Shown here in pieces: positions 1 to 10,200 of a DNA stretch of 43,051 nt. Location: the NCBI GenBank assembly GCA_000320545.1, contig ADNK01000064.1:1-43051 (forward strand), read 5' to 3'. Position numbers and translations under genes: made by a program. The stretch comes from Bigelowiella natans CCMP2755 (Eukaryota > Cercozoa > Chlorarachniophyceae). Each line of letters starts with the position of its first letter. The first letter of the stretch is position 1. The notes beneath the pieces are model-generated. The model searched no databases. It worked only from the letters and a program-made list of their open reading frames with translations, and was not told where the DNA came from.

Positions 1-720
1 ACGCAGAGCATGACTCTCATCCTAACCCTCATCCTGACCCTCATCCTGACTTTGATGCGGTCCTCACTTTGGCCGTGATTTCGACCCTGATCCTGATCCT
101 CGTTGCGGCCCTCAATTTGGCCGTGATTTTAACCCTGATCCTGACCCTTGTCGCAGCCCTGACTTGTTCTCCTCGTTTCACTCCTGGTCCCAATGCTGAT
201 CCCGGTGCTCATCCCAACCCTAACCCCAACCCTGGTCCAAACTCCTCACCAAAAACCGTGACTCTGACCCTAATCCCAGCCCTGACCCAAAACCCTCACC
301 ACTTTCCGTGAGTTTGGCCCTCACTGTTGCCCTGAAAAAAACCCTGGTCGATTTTTGCGACAAGTTTTCCTCACTTTGACCCTCACTTCGATCGTCACTT
401 TGGTCGTCACTTTGGTCGTGGCCCAGGAGAAAACCCCCACTCTCCAGCTCAAGTCAGGGTTTCGTTTCATCACTTCGATTCATTTTGGCAGTCAATTGGT
501 TTCGCAATCTGTTTTTGGTTTTCGCACGCTGCGCACGTTGAAGGAGAAGGTCCTTTGACCCTCACTTCGACCGTCACTTTGGTCGTCACTTTGGTCGTGG
601 CCCAGGAGAAAACCCTGACCCTGACCCTGACCCCAACCCCTTGCCCCAACCCAACCCAAAAGCTGGGCCAAACCCAAACCCCTTGGTGCAAACCCTGACC
701 AAAACCTTGACCCCAAAAAA
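1..720. repeat. Degenerate hexanucleotide-period array
   Basis: The sequence runs as imperfect six-base units such as ACCCTC, ATCCTG, ACCCTG and occasionally CCCTAA, with longer variants (CACTTTGGTCGT) interspersed. The units lack stops in several frames, so low-complexity open frames appear on both strands (alternating Thr/Leu/Ile or Val/Arg). I do not consider these genes. The units resemble scrambled TTAGGG-type telomere repeats read on the C-rich strand but are too mixed to be a functional telomere. It may be a subtelomeric or interstitial minisatellite, and the array is cut by the window edge. Confidence 0.75.
374..615. repeat. 63-bp direct repeat pair, 179 bp apart
   Basis: Bases 374-436 and 553-615 match at all but one position (GATCG versus GACCG). 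Both copies end with GGCCCAGGAGAAAACCC. They lie in the hexamer array and are far better conserved than the array around them, so the duplication is recent relative to array decay. Confidence 0.9.
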
Positions 721-815
721 TGACTCTCCCATTGGCACGAATGCTTGGAATTGCGCGTGCACAGCAAAAAGTGATGAAAATGCTGAAAGCACTGTTCAAA
801 CGAGTCCAGGAGTGT

Positions 816-897
816 CAAAATGTCGACATTTTGCTGCATGTCCAGATGTGACCATCACTTGGTGCGTGGTCACATGCAGCAAAATGTCGAAATTTTG
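816..897. repeat. Near-perfect inverted repeat (hairpin) with palindromic arms
   Basis: The left arm 816-841 and right arm 872-897 are reverse complements over 26 positions with one mismatch. The left arm contains the perfect 16-base palindrome AAAATGTCGACATTTT. Inside the loop, TGTGACCA (847-854) pairs with TGGTCACA (867-874). The element could form a cruciform or a long RNA hairpin. No gene overlaps it. It could be a small non-autonomous transposon remnant; I see no clear target-site duplication. Confidence 0.85.
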
Positions 898-1427
898 TGT
901 GTTCCCCCTTGCTGCACACTGAGAATTTTCACAAATGATCAAACTCAATTGAGCCAAATTGAAGTGCGCAATGACAGCTGCGATGCACGTTGAGCAAAAT
1001 GTTGTCGAAAAACATCATCCAGTTTTTGAGACAGCTCACTTTTTGTGTCGATGTTGCACGTTTGAGCAAGATGTGAAGGTGCTGGAAAAAACATGACTAG
1101 GTTTTGGTCAGCTCTCACTAGACCGAGCTGTGATGCGCTTCTTCGTGCATGCTGCACCGTGTCACATGCCTGCGTCGATCTGTGGTGCATGCATGGCCAT
1201 GCTAGCATGGGAGCTGCCGTGAATCACTGACTAGACACGAAACCGCAGCATCGCATCGTCAGTTGCTAATTGTGCAGTAGAGCTAGAGCATGATGACAAA
1301 AGGCATCATCGCGCATCGCCTTCGTGCATGATACAATCCATACGCATTGGACACTTTCGCTAAAATCTAGCAATCTACTTGTGTGCTCATTCTGTCATCT
1401 TCTTAATTGACTCTACTTGCACAAGAG
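898..1427. other. Gene-free spacer rich in short palindromes
   Basis: No coding exon is recognisable. The stretch contains dense TGCATGCA, GGCCATGC and GCTAGC-type palindromes, for example around 1185-1212, and further AGCAAAATGT words related to the hairpin arms at 816-897. It is the 3' flank of the USP10-like gene, whose stop codon is at its right edge on the minus strand. Confidence 0.6.
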
Positions 1428-3798
1428 TCAAGCACACACAGTTGCCTCATAGAAGAGAAGATATGCTTGCTGACGCATCATCTCCTCTTTTGATACCTGC
1501 ATTACTCGAGAATCATCCAAAAGAAAGCAATTATTGCCATGCTTTACGTATGCGGTGTAATGTCCGCCATTGAGCTGAGAACCAATGTGGACAATGAGGG
1601 ACTTTAGCTCGAATTCCCTGGCAACATTCGTTCCATATAAAGCTTTGCTTGGAAGCTTCAATTTCTCGGAATACGCTATAAACTTGTCCAATTTCCCTCC
1701 ACAACCTTGCATCTGCTTGAAATTGAATCTCTTTAGATGCAGAACTAAGGCGAGTGGCGGAGCAATAGAGACATACTGGGAAGCATGAACCTGATGAAAG
1801 AAATTGTCAAGTGATAGTTCATTCACTAACATAAAACAAAAACGACATGAAGGGGGTAATTCATATTCTTCTTAGCAAAAGATTGCGTTACTAGAGCAAT
1901 GCTGTGAGGAAGAAAACCGAAATCATGCAGCCACACAAAGTGACCTTGTTGCCATTGGAGGATCGAAGTCCCTGTATTTCATCTGGAGACGAGAACATCT
2001 TGAATGCCTGCTCGACATTCTGTATGCCATCATCCTCTATGTCGAGATGTAACTCGTAGAATGGCTGCATGGACACAGTGTTTTTAAGACCACGTCTCCT
2101 AAGTTCCAATCTCATACTTCCTCCAAAGATACGACTAATGGGAGATTCTGACATTCGAATCTAATTAATTATCACAAGAAATTAACCCCAGTTTCAACAC
2201 ATATTAAAGCCATTGTACGAATTGACTTTGTACTAAGGATTATGGACTGCTGCTATTACATGATTACAATCAAAATACCTCATTACGAACGAGAGCACTC
2301 TTCCCATTCTTTCCTACCTCACTCCACCCTTCATCCTCATCTGATACCGCTGAAGTAAAATGCGACCGCCTCTTTTTATCAGCAATATTACAACTTTCAA
2401 GAAGTTGGAGCATCTCGTTGTGAAGTTCTTGTACAAGGAAATGGAAGAATTCCTGAAGTTAAAGAAGTTACAGTCATCGTTGTCACTGTATATCACAGTT
2501 TGAATGAACTCATAAAATATAAAAGTTAACTCCGTGATTTATTTGTCCAGTTTAAAAATTATAATTATCGTGAACAATCATCATGAAATTACTAGAACTA
2601 CCATCATTACGCTCATCATGTGACATCATACTCATACCGTGCTACCTGAGCATCCTCCTGTTGACCTAATTGTTTCCTTTGAAACGCTTCCAGTATTGGT
2701 GATAGTGTTGTCGGACTGCAAGCATCCTTTCTCAAATGGAAGCCAACGAAGTTCTCTATTGTCAATAAAACGGAAGCAATAGATTCAATGTAGCAGTCCG
2801 AATTTACGTGATTATGTACCTTTGTCATTCCCTAATTGCTTATTCCTTGGCTGCTGCTGCTTCTTCTTCCTCCCTCCCTCCTCTGCCACGTTATGGATCA
2901 TCATCTTCTTTTTTTTTCTCATTCTTCGGCGACAGGATTTCGAAACTTTGGAACCTACACCCTGTTTGATAGTAGGTAGTAGTAGTAGTAGTAGTAATAG
3001 TAGTAGTAGTAGTATTCGTACGCATGATGATACCAATTTCAGAAAGTTATTTTCTTGAAATTTCTAGGCCACTGTCTAACATGTAGAAGTATCTCAGACC
3101 TTCTCAGTAATCCTTTTGCTATCCCCGTCGTTACTGTTTGATTCACAACAGCTCCTTCCATGGACAGCTTCTCTGGTAGTTTCAGATGGCACAGAAGCCA
3201 AAGATGGTGTTTTGGTTTCGAAAGCTGTTGAAGATGCGTGCTTATGTTGCCACATTTGACGGTGAAAACCCGCGTACATTTTGAGGAATGATGCATGATC
3301 TTGGGGAAAATCTAAATGGCTTATGGAATGAAAGAGACGGAAAAAAGGACCAATCGATGATAAACTCTGTATAACTGCATTTCTGAAACAATGGTTGTGC
3401 GAATTTTCTAGACCCCGGAGGGGTACTTTAGTTGTCTGGGGGGATTTGAGCATCCATGCCTCACTCACGAATAGATCGCCTGCAATCATTGAAGACATGA
3501 GTCAATCGTTGAACAAAATGAATCTCATAACCCACTGACCAAGTTGAGGAAATGTGACGAGGTTTTTCCTCATTTCAACACCAGTTGTTTTCGTGTCGAG
3601 CATGATCTTGGAAAAATTTGGTTTCTCACTGCTCCCAATCTTCGTTGACCATACACTAGATTTCTTTTTGGACTTTAGTGTTGATTCCTGCATAGCCTTT
3701 GTTGCTTCTTCTCTTATTTTCGCTGGTCTCGTTGATGCCACCATGTCATCTCCCATTTTCGCCACATTGCTCTTGACAAGGGCAGCCCAAGACGACAT
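1428..3798 (-). CDS. USP10-like ubiquitin carboxyl-terminal hydrolase
   Basis: This cysteine protease removes ubiquitin from proteins. Exons (5'->3', minus): 3540-3798, 3100-3479, 2820-2961, 2646-2755, 2279-2452, 1945-2160, 1428-1790. They join in phase into 547 residues. The Cys box reads GLENSHNHCFRN (catalytic Cys117, with Asn before it as oxyanion residue). QQEDAQEF, SPISRIFGG and LVLHLKRF follow, then NGGHYTAYV (His504) and LLDDS (Asp519/520). The order, the Trp-rich acidic linker and the absence of the CxxC zinc ribbon match USP10/Ubp3 rather than other USPs; human USP10 also lacks the ribbon. Oddities: GNTC of most USPs is HNHC here, and exon 3 is a Lys/Gln-rich insert beside a triplet microsatellite. 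It lacks the long disordered N-terminus of human USP10. An additional upstream exon cannot be excluded; ATG 3798 is the first in-frame Met of exon 1. Confidence 0.87.
2971..3014. repeat. (AGT)n microsatellite in intron 2 of the USP10-like gene
   Basis: The triplet run lies just upstream (on the minus strand) of the acceptor of exon 3. The exon itself is low-complexity (RKKK, QQQ), so the length of this repeat could affect use of that exon. Confidence 0.9.
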
Positions 3799-5851
3799 AT
3801 TTTTTACACGTTCACTGCTGTTCGATGGTGTGCGTTACTGTGGGGGCAGCCCCTCTCCTCCAAGGTTTAGCCAACTATGAAAAGGGTTTGGGCTACGCAG
3901 AAATGAAGAACAGATGAGAAAGATCGACGAAATTTCCTGCAATGGAACCACCACCACGATCTTGTTACGATTTGGAATGACGACACTCGACGACTGACGA
4001 CAGCTGATGATGAAATAGGAGAAGCAGTGCGGAAAAAAGAAGACAAAGAAGAAAAAGAAGAAGAAGAAGTGCACAGCTAATCGGAAAACATCCTACTTAT
4101 TTTGGTCTACATCATCAGATCCACGTGCGACAAAAAGATGACCACACTTTCTTCCTCTCAAAAACTGGTCAATCCTCATTGTTTCATTCTTTGACGCTCC
4201 AGACTCCTCCAAAACCAAAATTCTGCTGGGGGCCCCCTCAGATGATCCAATCGTAGATCGTCGTGTGGACATGGCCTTCAGAAAGTTTTTGCTCAGAGTG
4301 GAGGTCTTGCGCCGTCAGAATTTTGCCGCTAGTGTCATTGCTTCTCAATGACCAAGTCATGCCATTTTGGCAAACCAGCTAGTTGATTTGCTAGTCACAG
4401 TCCTCACTGAAACCAGTTCGAGGCACTGCATTTTGCACACTGCAAGTGTCTTGCAACACTTTGGAAATGTAGTTCTTCATCATTGTTTCATTGTTTCTTG
4501 TTTCCACTGCATTTTGCACTCTGCAAATGTCTTGCAACACTTTGGAAATGTGGTTCTTCATCATTGTTTCATTGTTTCCATGTGGTTCTCTTGCATGTGG
4601 ATTTGATCAACGCTTTGTTCATTGTTCATTGTTCTCATTGTTCTCGTCGTCGCTTGGCTGCCAGTTGTGATGCATTCAATGTCAAGTTCGTGCCAATTTG
4701 CATGAACCCCGCTAGTTTGCCAGTCACACACACTCTTGTGTGCTGCCGTGGGTTCCGGTCGGGAGCTTGGAGCTGGTCAGGTGCACAGGACCAAAGTGCA
4801 CGAGGTTTTTCTCCTTGCACGGCACGCAAATGGCTGAACTTTGGGCAATGAAAGTGGAATTTCTCGAAAACCAGAACGAGGTGGAACACAAAACTGGCAT
4901 CACATCGATCCCGTGCACACGTGCGTTGCTCCTGGCCACGTGTGCGCACGTGTCGTGGCCCCGCTCGTCACATGCATGGTCCAATGTTGCACTGTTTGGG
5001 CAAGACGTGATCGTTTCAGCCGATGTGGCAAAAACCAAACGTTTTCAACTGGTCTGGTGGTCAAAACACGTGCATCCCAGCGTGGTCGTTCACAATGACC
5101 ACACGCATTGCCAGCAAGCGCTAGCGCGAAAGTGACGCGTGCACGCTGCGCTTGCACTTGCAACAAGCCAGCTCTGGAGCTGGCCAGTGCAGCTCAGTTG
5201 TTGCGTTTTTCGCCTGGCTAGCTGGTTGTGTAGCAAGCTCTCTGGCTCTGTGCGCGCTAGCTGGCCAGCGCGTGCAACGATCGACCACCTCCAGGTCGCG
5301 TCATCGCACGCATGTTGCTGTGCGATCGATCTGGTAGCGATGACAGCTGATCAAGCTGGTGGCTCCGCCAATGCATCGTGCACGCGATCGATGTCCAAAC
5401 GCACGTGGGCCACGTTCACACACCTGTGGACACGTTGCGCACGTCACTCGCATTGTCCAGATGCGATCATGCTTGCGAAAGGTGGAAGAGTCGAACATGG
5501 CCTCCAAAATGAAAAGCACAGAACTAGAGAATGGAAGCAACGCACGTGTGCATGATGGTCATGTGTGCTACACGTGTCAACACACGCTAGTGCATGTGCA
5601 CCGTGCATGCAGCGCACACACATGCATCACGATGTGCTGTGCCCATGGTGCACAAATTGAAGGGCACACCGTTCCCTTTTTGTTTTCAACGCGTTTTGAT
5701 GTCGAAATCAGATTGATGCAAACTCTAGACGAACACAACTTCTTCCCTTCAGCTGGCATTCATCTTCATCATTGGATGTCATCCATGGCAATCACTACTT
5801 TCTTTTTGGGTTTGCTTTGGACTCACATGAACAAACAATGCATCAGCGGTG
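3799..5851. other. Intergenic spacer between the USP10-like and CAP-G2 genes
   Basis: Both neighbours are on the minus strand, so this holds the USP10-like promoter (right of 3798) and the CAP-G2 3' flank (left of 5852). Roughly 4700-5660 is more GC-rich and packed with CACGTG, GTGCAC and TGCATG palindromes. It contains several long open frames on both strands that have skewed Cys/His/Thr/Ala composition, no recognisable motif and no exon-intron signals. I treat them as non-coding. No tRNA-like fold was seen. Confidence 0.6.
4425..4586. repeat. 81-bp tandem duplication, two copies
   Basis: Unit 1 (4425-4505) and unit 2 (4506-4586) share ACTGCATTTTGCAC, CTTGCAACACTTTGGAAATG and GTTCTTCATCATTGTTTCAT with only a few differences. 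It is a simple local duplication inside the spacer. Confidence 0.85.
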
Positions 5852-7201
5852 TCAAATGGAAAGAAACTTTACACATTCCGTCAGAGATTTCATACTCTTG
5901 GCACCATGCCTAATTACAACACAATTGACTATGAAAAACCTCTGCACCGATCTGCCTCGGAAAAAGTTAAACTAGATTTACCTGTACGTCAGTTTCTGTT
6001 TTTGTACCATGTGAGAGATAGCATAAAGAGCGACCAACAACCCAGTCCTCTCAACATCTAGCTCATTTTGTTCAGAAAACAACCTGAAATTGTTATTCAA
6101 AATCATATCTCATCTGTATGACGAGATTCAAAAAATATTGCAATGACCTTTGGATTGCTTCTTTAAAATATATGAACTTCGAAGGGTATCGAGCTGAGTT
6201 TAGTTGTTGATAATATGAGGAAGAATCCAGTATTTCTACAAGGCGAAATCATGACATCTAGAAAATGTTGAGTAGATTCTGAACAGTACCAATATTTTTC
6301 AGAATTTCTTCGGTTATAGGGGAAATGTCCACGGCTCCGATAAAACTTTGATTCTTTTCCTTTGTACACAACCAAATTGTTTTCGTTTCTACATGATCAA
6401 CATGACGAACTATCCCTTACTTATTTAAAACTAATACCTTGCTGTATCCCCTGATACTTTTTGAGACTAAACTTTCCATCTTCTCAACATACACAAATGC
6501 CAATCAAATTGAGCGAGTTGGCACGCATCAAGTATTCAAGATGACCTCAGCGTTATTTTTTTCCATGGCTGTCTTTTTAGTGTCATTCTGTTCTGCAAGT
6601 ACTCCTGCAGAAATTATAGTCAACTTTCTATATACATCCAATTTTCTACATAGAACAATGCACTTTCGGAAATCGATAATAATTTCCTGACCTGAAGGAT
6701 CGTGCGACGGCTTTTTATTTTCCTTTTCTCTGGCAATAGAACTCGATTCCGAATCTTGTTCCTCATTATTTTCCACCGTTTTCTTTACATATTGCAATGA
6801 CGAGTTGGTGACCTGGAAGTTGCAAAAAACACGGAGTCATTCAATATATCATTAGCACATCTTTAGGACAGCAGTAATTTCAGATGGACTAACAGGCCTT
6901 ACATGAAGATCTGCAGCTGAGAGAGAGAACGCAAGTGAGAGAATAGTAGGATGTATTTTCGATGAATAGTCCAGTTTGAGGAGATGACGGAACATATCGG
7001 AAAAACTATTGTGTCGTAAAGGTGGCATTTTAACACTTGTGGCACCGAGTATATTTGTGAAGACAATGAACATACATTATTTTGTACACAACTATCCCAC
7101 GATAAATGCGAAGTTGGGAGTATGAAAAAAACATACTTAAAAGATAGAGAGAAAGAAAGGAGAGGGAAGTAGTGAAAAAAATGAACGGAGAAATACTAGC
7201 T

Positions 7202-7259
<58 letters not shown>

Positions 7260-10200
7260 TGTGTGTGTGTGTGTGTTTGTGCAATATTTTACATTTCTTT
7301 TCAAGGTAAAAATTGAGTAACCTTTGAATAACTTTTGGGTTTGTTTCGCCTCCATTTTCAATGACAGAATTCCATTTGTAAACTATGAATTTAGATTTTA
7401 CTGAGTAATCTTTATTGCATTTCAGAAACTAAACAAACCATCTTTTATTGCCTCGCAAAGGACACCAGTTGCCCATTCTCCTGAAAGAGACTTTTATTTT
7501 GAAACAAGAGATATCGAGGTCGAAATAGTTACCCGCTTCTGTTCTTTCAATATGAAGTGCATACTGGTAGATGGCTTTGGATAGAGCTTGGACGTACTTT
7601 ACTTGAAAGTCTTGGGGAAAAAAAAAAGTATTGAGGGATACTTGTTAGATGAGACCATAAAATATAAGTGCTCCAAACTATTTGACAGATACATGTACAC
7701 CTGTGATATTACCTTGCGGAAGCAAGTGAATGCCTTCTTCTCTAAGAATTCTTGACCAACGAAGAATATGTGGCATTGGACAGCATGGATCACACATTCC
7801 AAGGTTTACCTGCAAATATCGCAAAACAAAGTACAAATTGAATCAGGAAAGACTGTAGCGACATCACGGAAGAAGTAGTGATACAATATCTCCTGCCAGA
7901 GCCGCTGCATATAGGAGAATCTCGTGAATAATTAGCTCGCTCTGTTTCTGAACAACACACGGTAGCTTCAGATTTGGCATCTCTCCCTTCCGCACACTCT
8001 CTATTTTTCTAGTGCCTTTATCATTTCTCTACAATTAAAACTTATTGCATTCCAAAAGGAATAGTAATGTCACAGGGTGTAAGAGCATTGCTTGTGCGTG
8101 CGTGCGTGCGTGCGTGCGTGTGTGTGCATGTTCATGCTCCATCATGCTTTTGATTTTCAGGATTAATTGATTTAACCAGTCCAGGTTTGGAAGCTTCCTC
8201 AAAAGAACGCCTTCGTTTGGATCTTTTCCTTTCATTGTCTCCCTTTTTGTGGTCAAACGAGCGCCCTGCGATAGCCTGAAAGGGAAAAACGATACCAAAT
8301 TGGTAGTCAAATGCAAAGAAATATAGAATAAAACTGCATCAATATGGTGCACAATTTATTTTCATCTTCCCGTGCGCCTTCTCATCTACTTCAAATTACC
8401 TCTGGAAGTACTATCTCGGTGATGAAGTCGAATGTTTTGGAGAGCTGGACCGGAACTTCTTCAGAATTTGTTCCCTCGTTACCGTCTGAAACAGAAATAA
8501 ATCAGCTTCCTTGTAACTCAGCTAAAATGCGACCCTACTCTCATCAGCGCGTTTACATTCCGCAGATTCTCCAAATCCAGAGCAACAAAATACCTTCAAT
8601 GCAAGCTTTAATTTCACAATTTTCAATTTTAAAACGAATTTTATTTTTTCAACCCGCAGGTCGCAGTGGCACTTGAAAGCAAGCACGAGTGCTTCCCTAT
8701 TCCAGATAAATACATATATAAATATATATATATTTATCAGATATCAAATTTCTAAGACAGACGTCTACATTCCTACCGAACAGAGTCAGAAGTACAAAGA
8801 TCCTTTTGGATTGATTCCTGTACGATACACATATATGAACGGAAACTAAACGTATGGATTCAGATGTTGCTCTGGTACTTGAATACAAATGACGCAAGCC
8901 GCAAGTGGTTCAGCAACAGTCTGTACAAGCTCCTCATCCTCCAAGAAGAGCTCTCTCGTTTTCTGTATCAACACTACTCAATATCACGTAATCAGAAATT
9001 GGAAAAAACTTTTACCTCATTCTTAAGAATATAATGGAGAAATTTAGCTGCAAGGGTAGGATCCAAAGGCTGCTCTTCGTCTCCGTTCTAAGTGAACAAG
9101 GGCCAATGCAAATTATTGTGTGGATCCACTTTCAACCTCCCTCCTCATATTTGACAAAATTTATATTTTACACGTGTAGCAAAGGGCTAGCGAGAGAGGA
9201 AAGAGGAGGGAGGAGGGAGGAGGGAGGAGAGTTCCAATCATTTCCAATAGTATTCATTTAACTCATTTGAAGAATGAATTCGTCTCGCAACCTCATCAGA
9301 TGCAGACAGAGACTCAGCTAAAGCCGCCAATGATTCCGCGATCAAGCACACCATTCCATGCTTTACAAATATAAGAAATTCAAAAGCGTTTAGATTGAAT
9401 GCCATTTTCACGTTTCCGATACAATGTCGTGAAGTTTTGACCTGCTGTCCCCACGTGAAAACACATTGGAGGAGATGTCCGTAGTCTTTTGACGAAGCAC
9501 ATTGCTCAAGACTTCCAAGCTTTTAGTGACAACACGCACGGGTATTAGAAATAAGAGAGTGATGCAGAGGAAGCACCTACCTGTTCTATGGAGGAACGTG
9601 TGAGTTTAGGAATACTATTTGCTGGCAGGAATGTGACGAACTTGTAGATTGCCGCATGAGATCCTTGAGACTGATTAACAAGCATCGGGGATAAATTTAC
9701 AAGTCTAGGAAAAATTTAGATTTAAGTACCAATTTCCCGTATTTTTCCAAAAGTAGACCAAGAGTCTTGTCATCGAAAATTTGCTCCAGATACTGTTGCA
9801 ACTTTGCCTGAAAAACTTTGTTTTAATTCCCAGTTTTGATCTTTTATCGAGAGATGAATACCTTCGATTTTTTCCTGAGCTTAGGTTCAACTCTTGTCCA
9901 GAGCTGGGCCATGCATAATAACAGGATCTCTGCTCTTTTGGCTGCTCGATTTGATAAAGGCGCCGTTTCCTTTGCATTATTTCTTGTTGCTGCTTTAATA
10001 GCCAATTCTTCTCTTTCATCATCCTTTTCGTCATCATTTAAGCCACCACCCTTGCCTTTCTTACTTTTTGATAGCTTCTTTGTGTCTATGTTCAGTTTTG
10101 CAGAAGTCAAAGCTTTGCACAGACTTGCGAGTAAATGACAGACAGCCTGACATATGACACGATTTTATATTTATGCATACTTGCAAAAATCTTCAACTCA

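Noticed and set aside
69-311. 80-codon frame of alternating Leu/Ile/Val/Thr
   Set aside because: It is simply the hexamer array translated; other frames and the opposite strand are equally open.
1945-2160. USP10-like gene as a degenerate pseudogene because it lacks zinc-binding CxxC pairs
   Set aside because: The USP10 family lacks this ribbon, the triad is intact and all seven exons stay in phase.
4740-5913. Several plus-strand open frames of 130-184 codons
   Set aside because: They overlap one another and open minus frames, have skewed Cys/His/Ala content from palindromic GC-rich DNA, show no motif, and the last runs into the CAP-G2 3' exon on the other strand.
9673-9729. A 25-base intron in CAP-G2 after GKL
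   Set aside because: A later acceptor (TTAATCAG at 9,671) gives a normal 59-base intron in phase.
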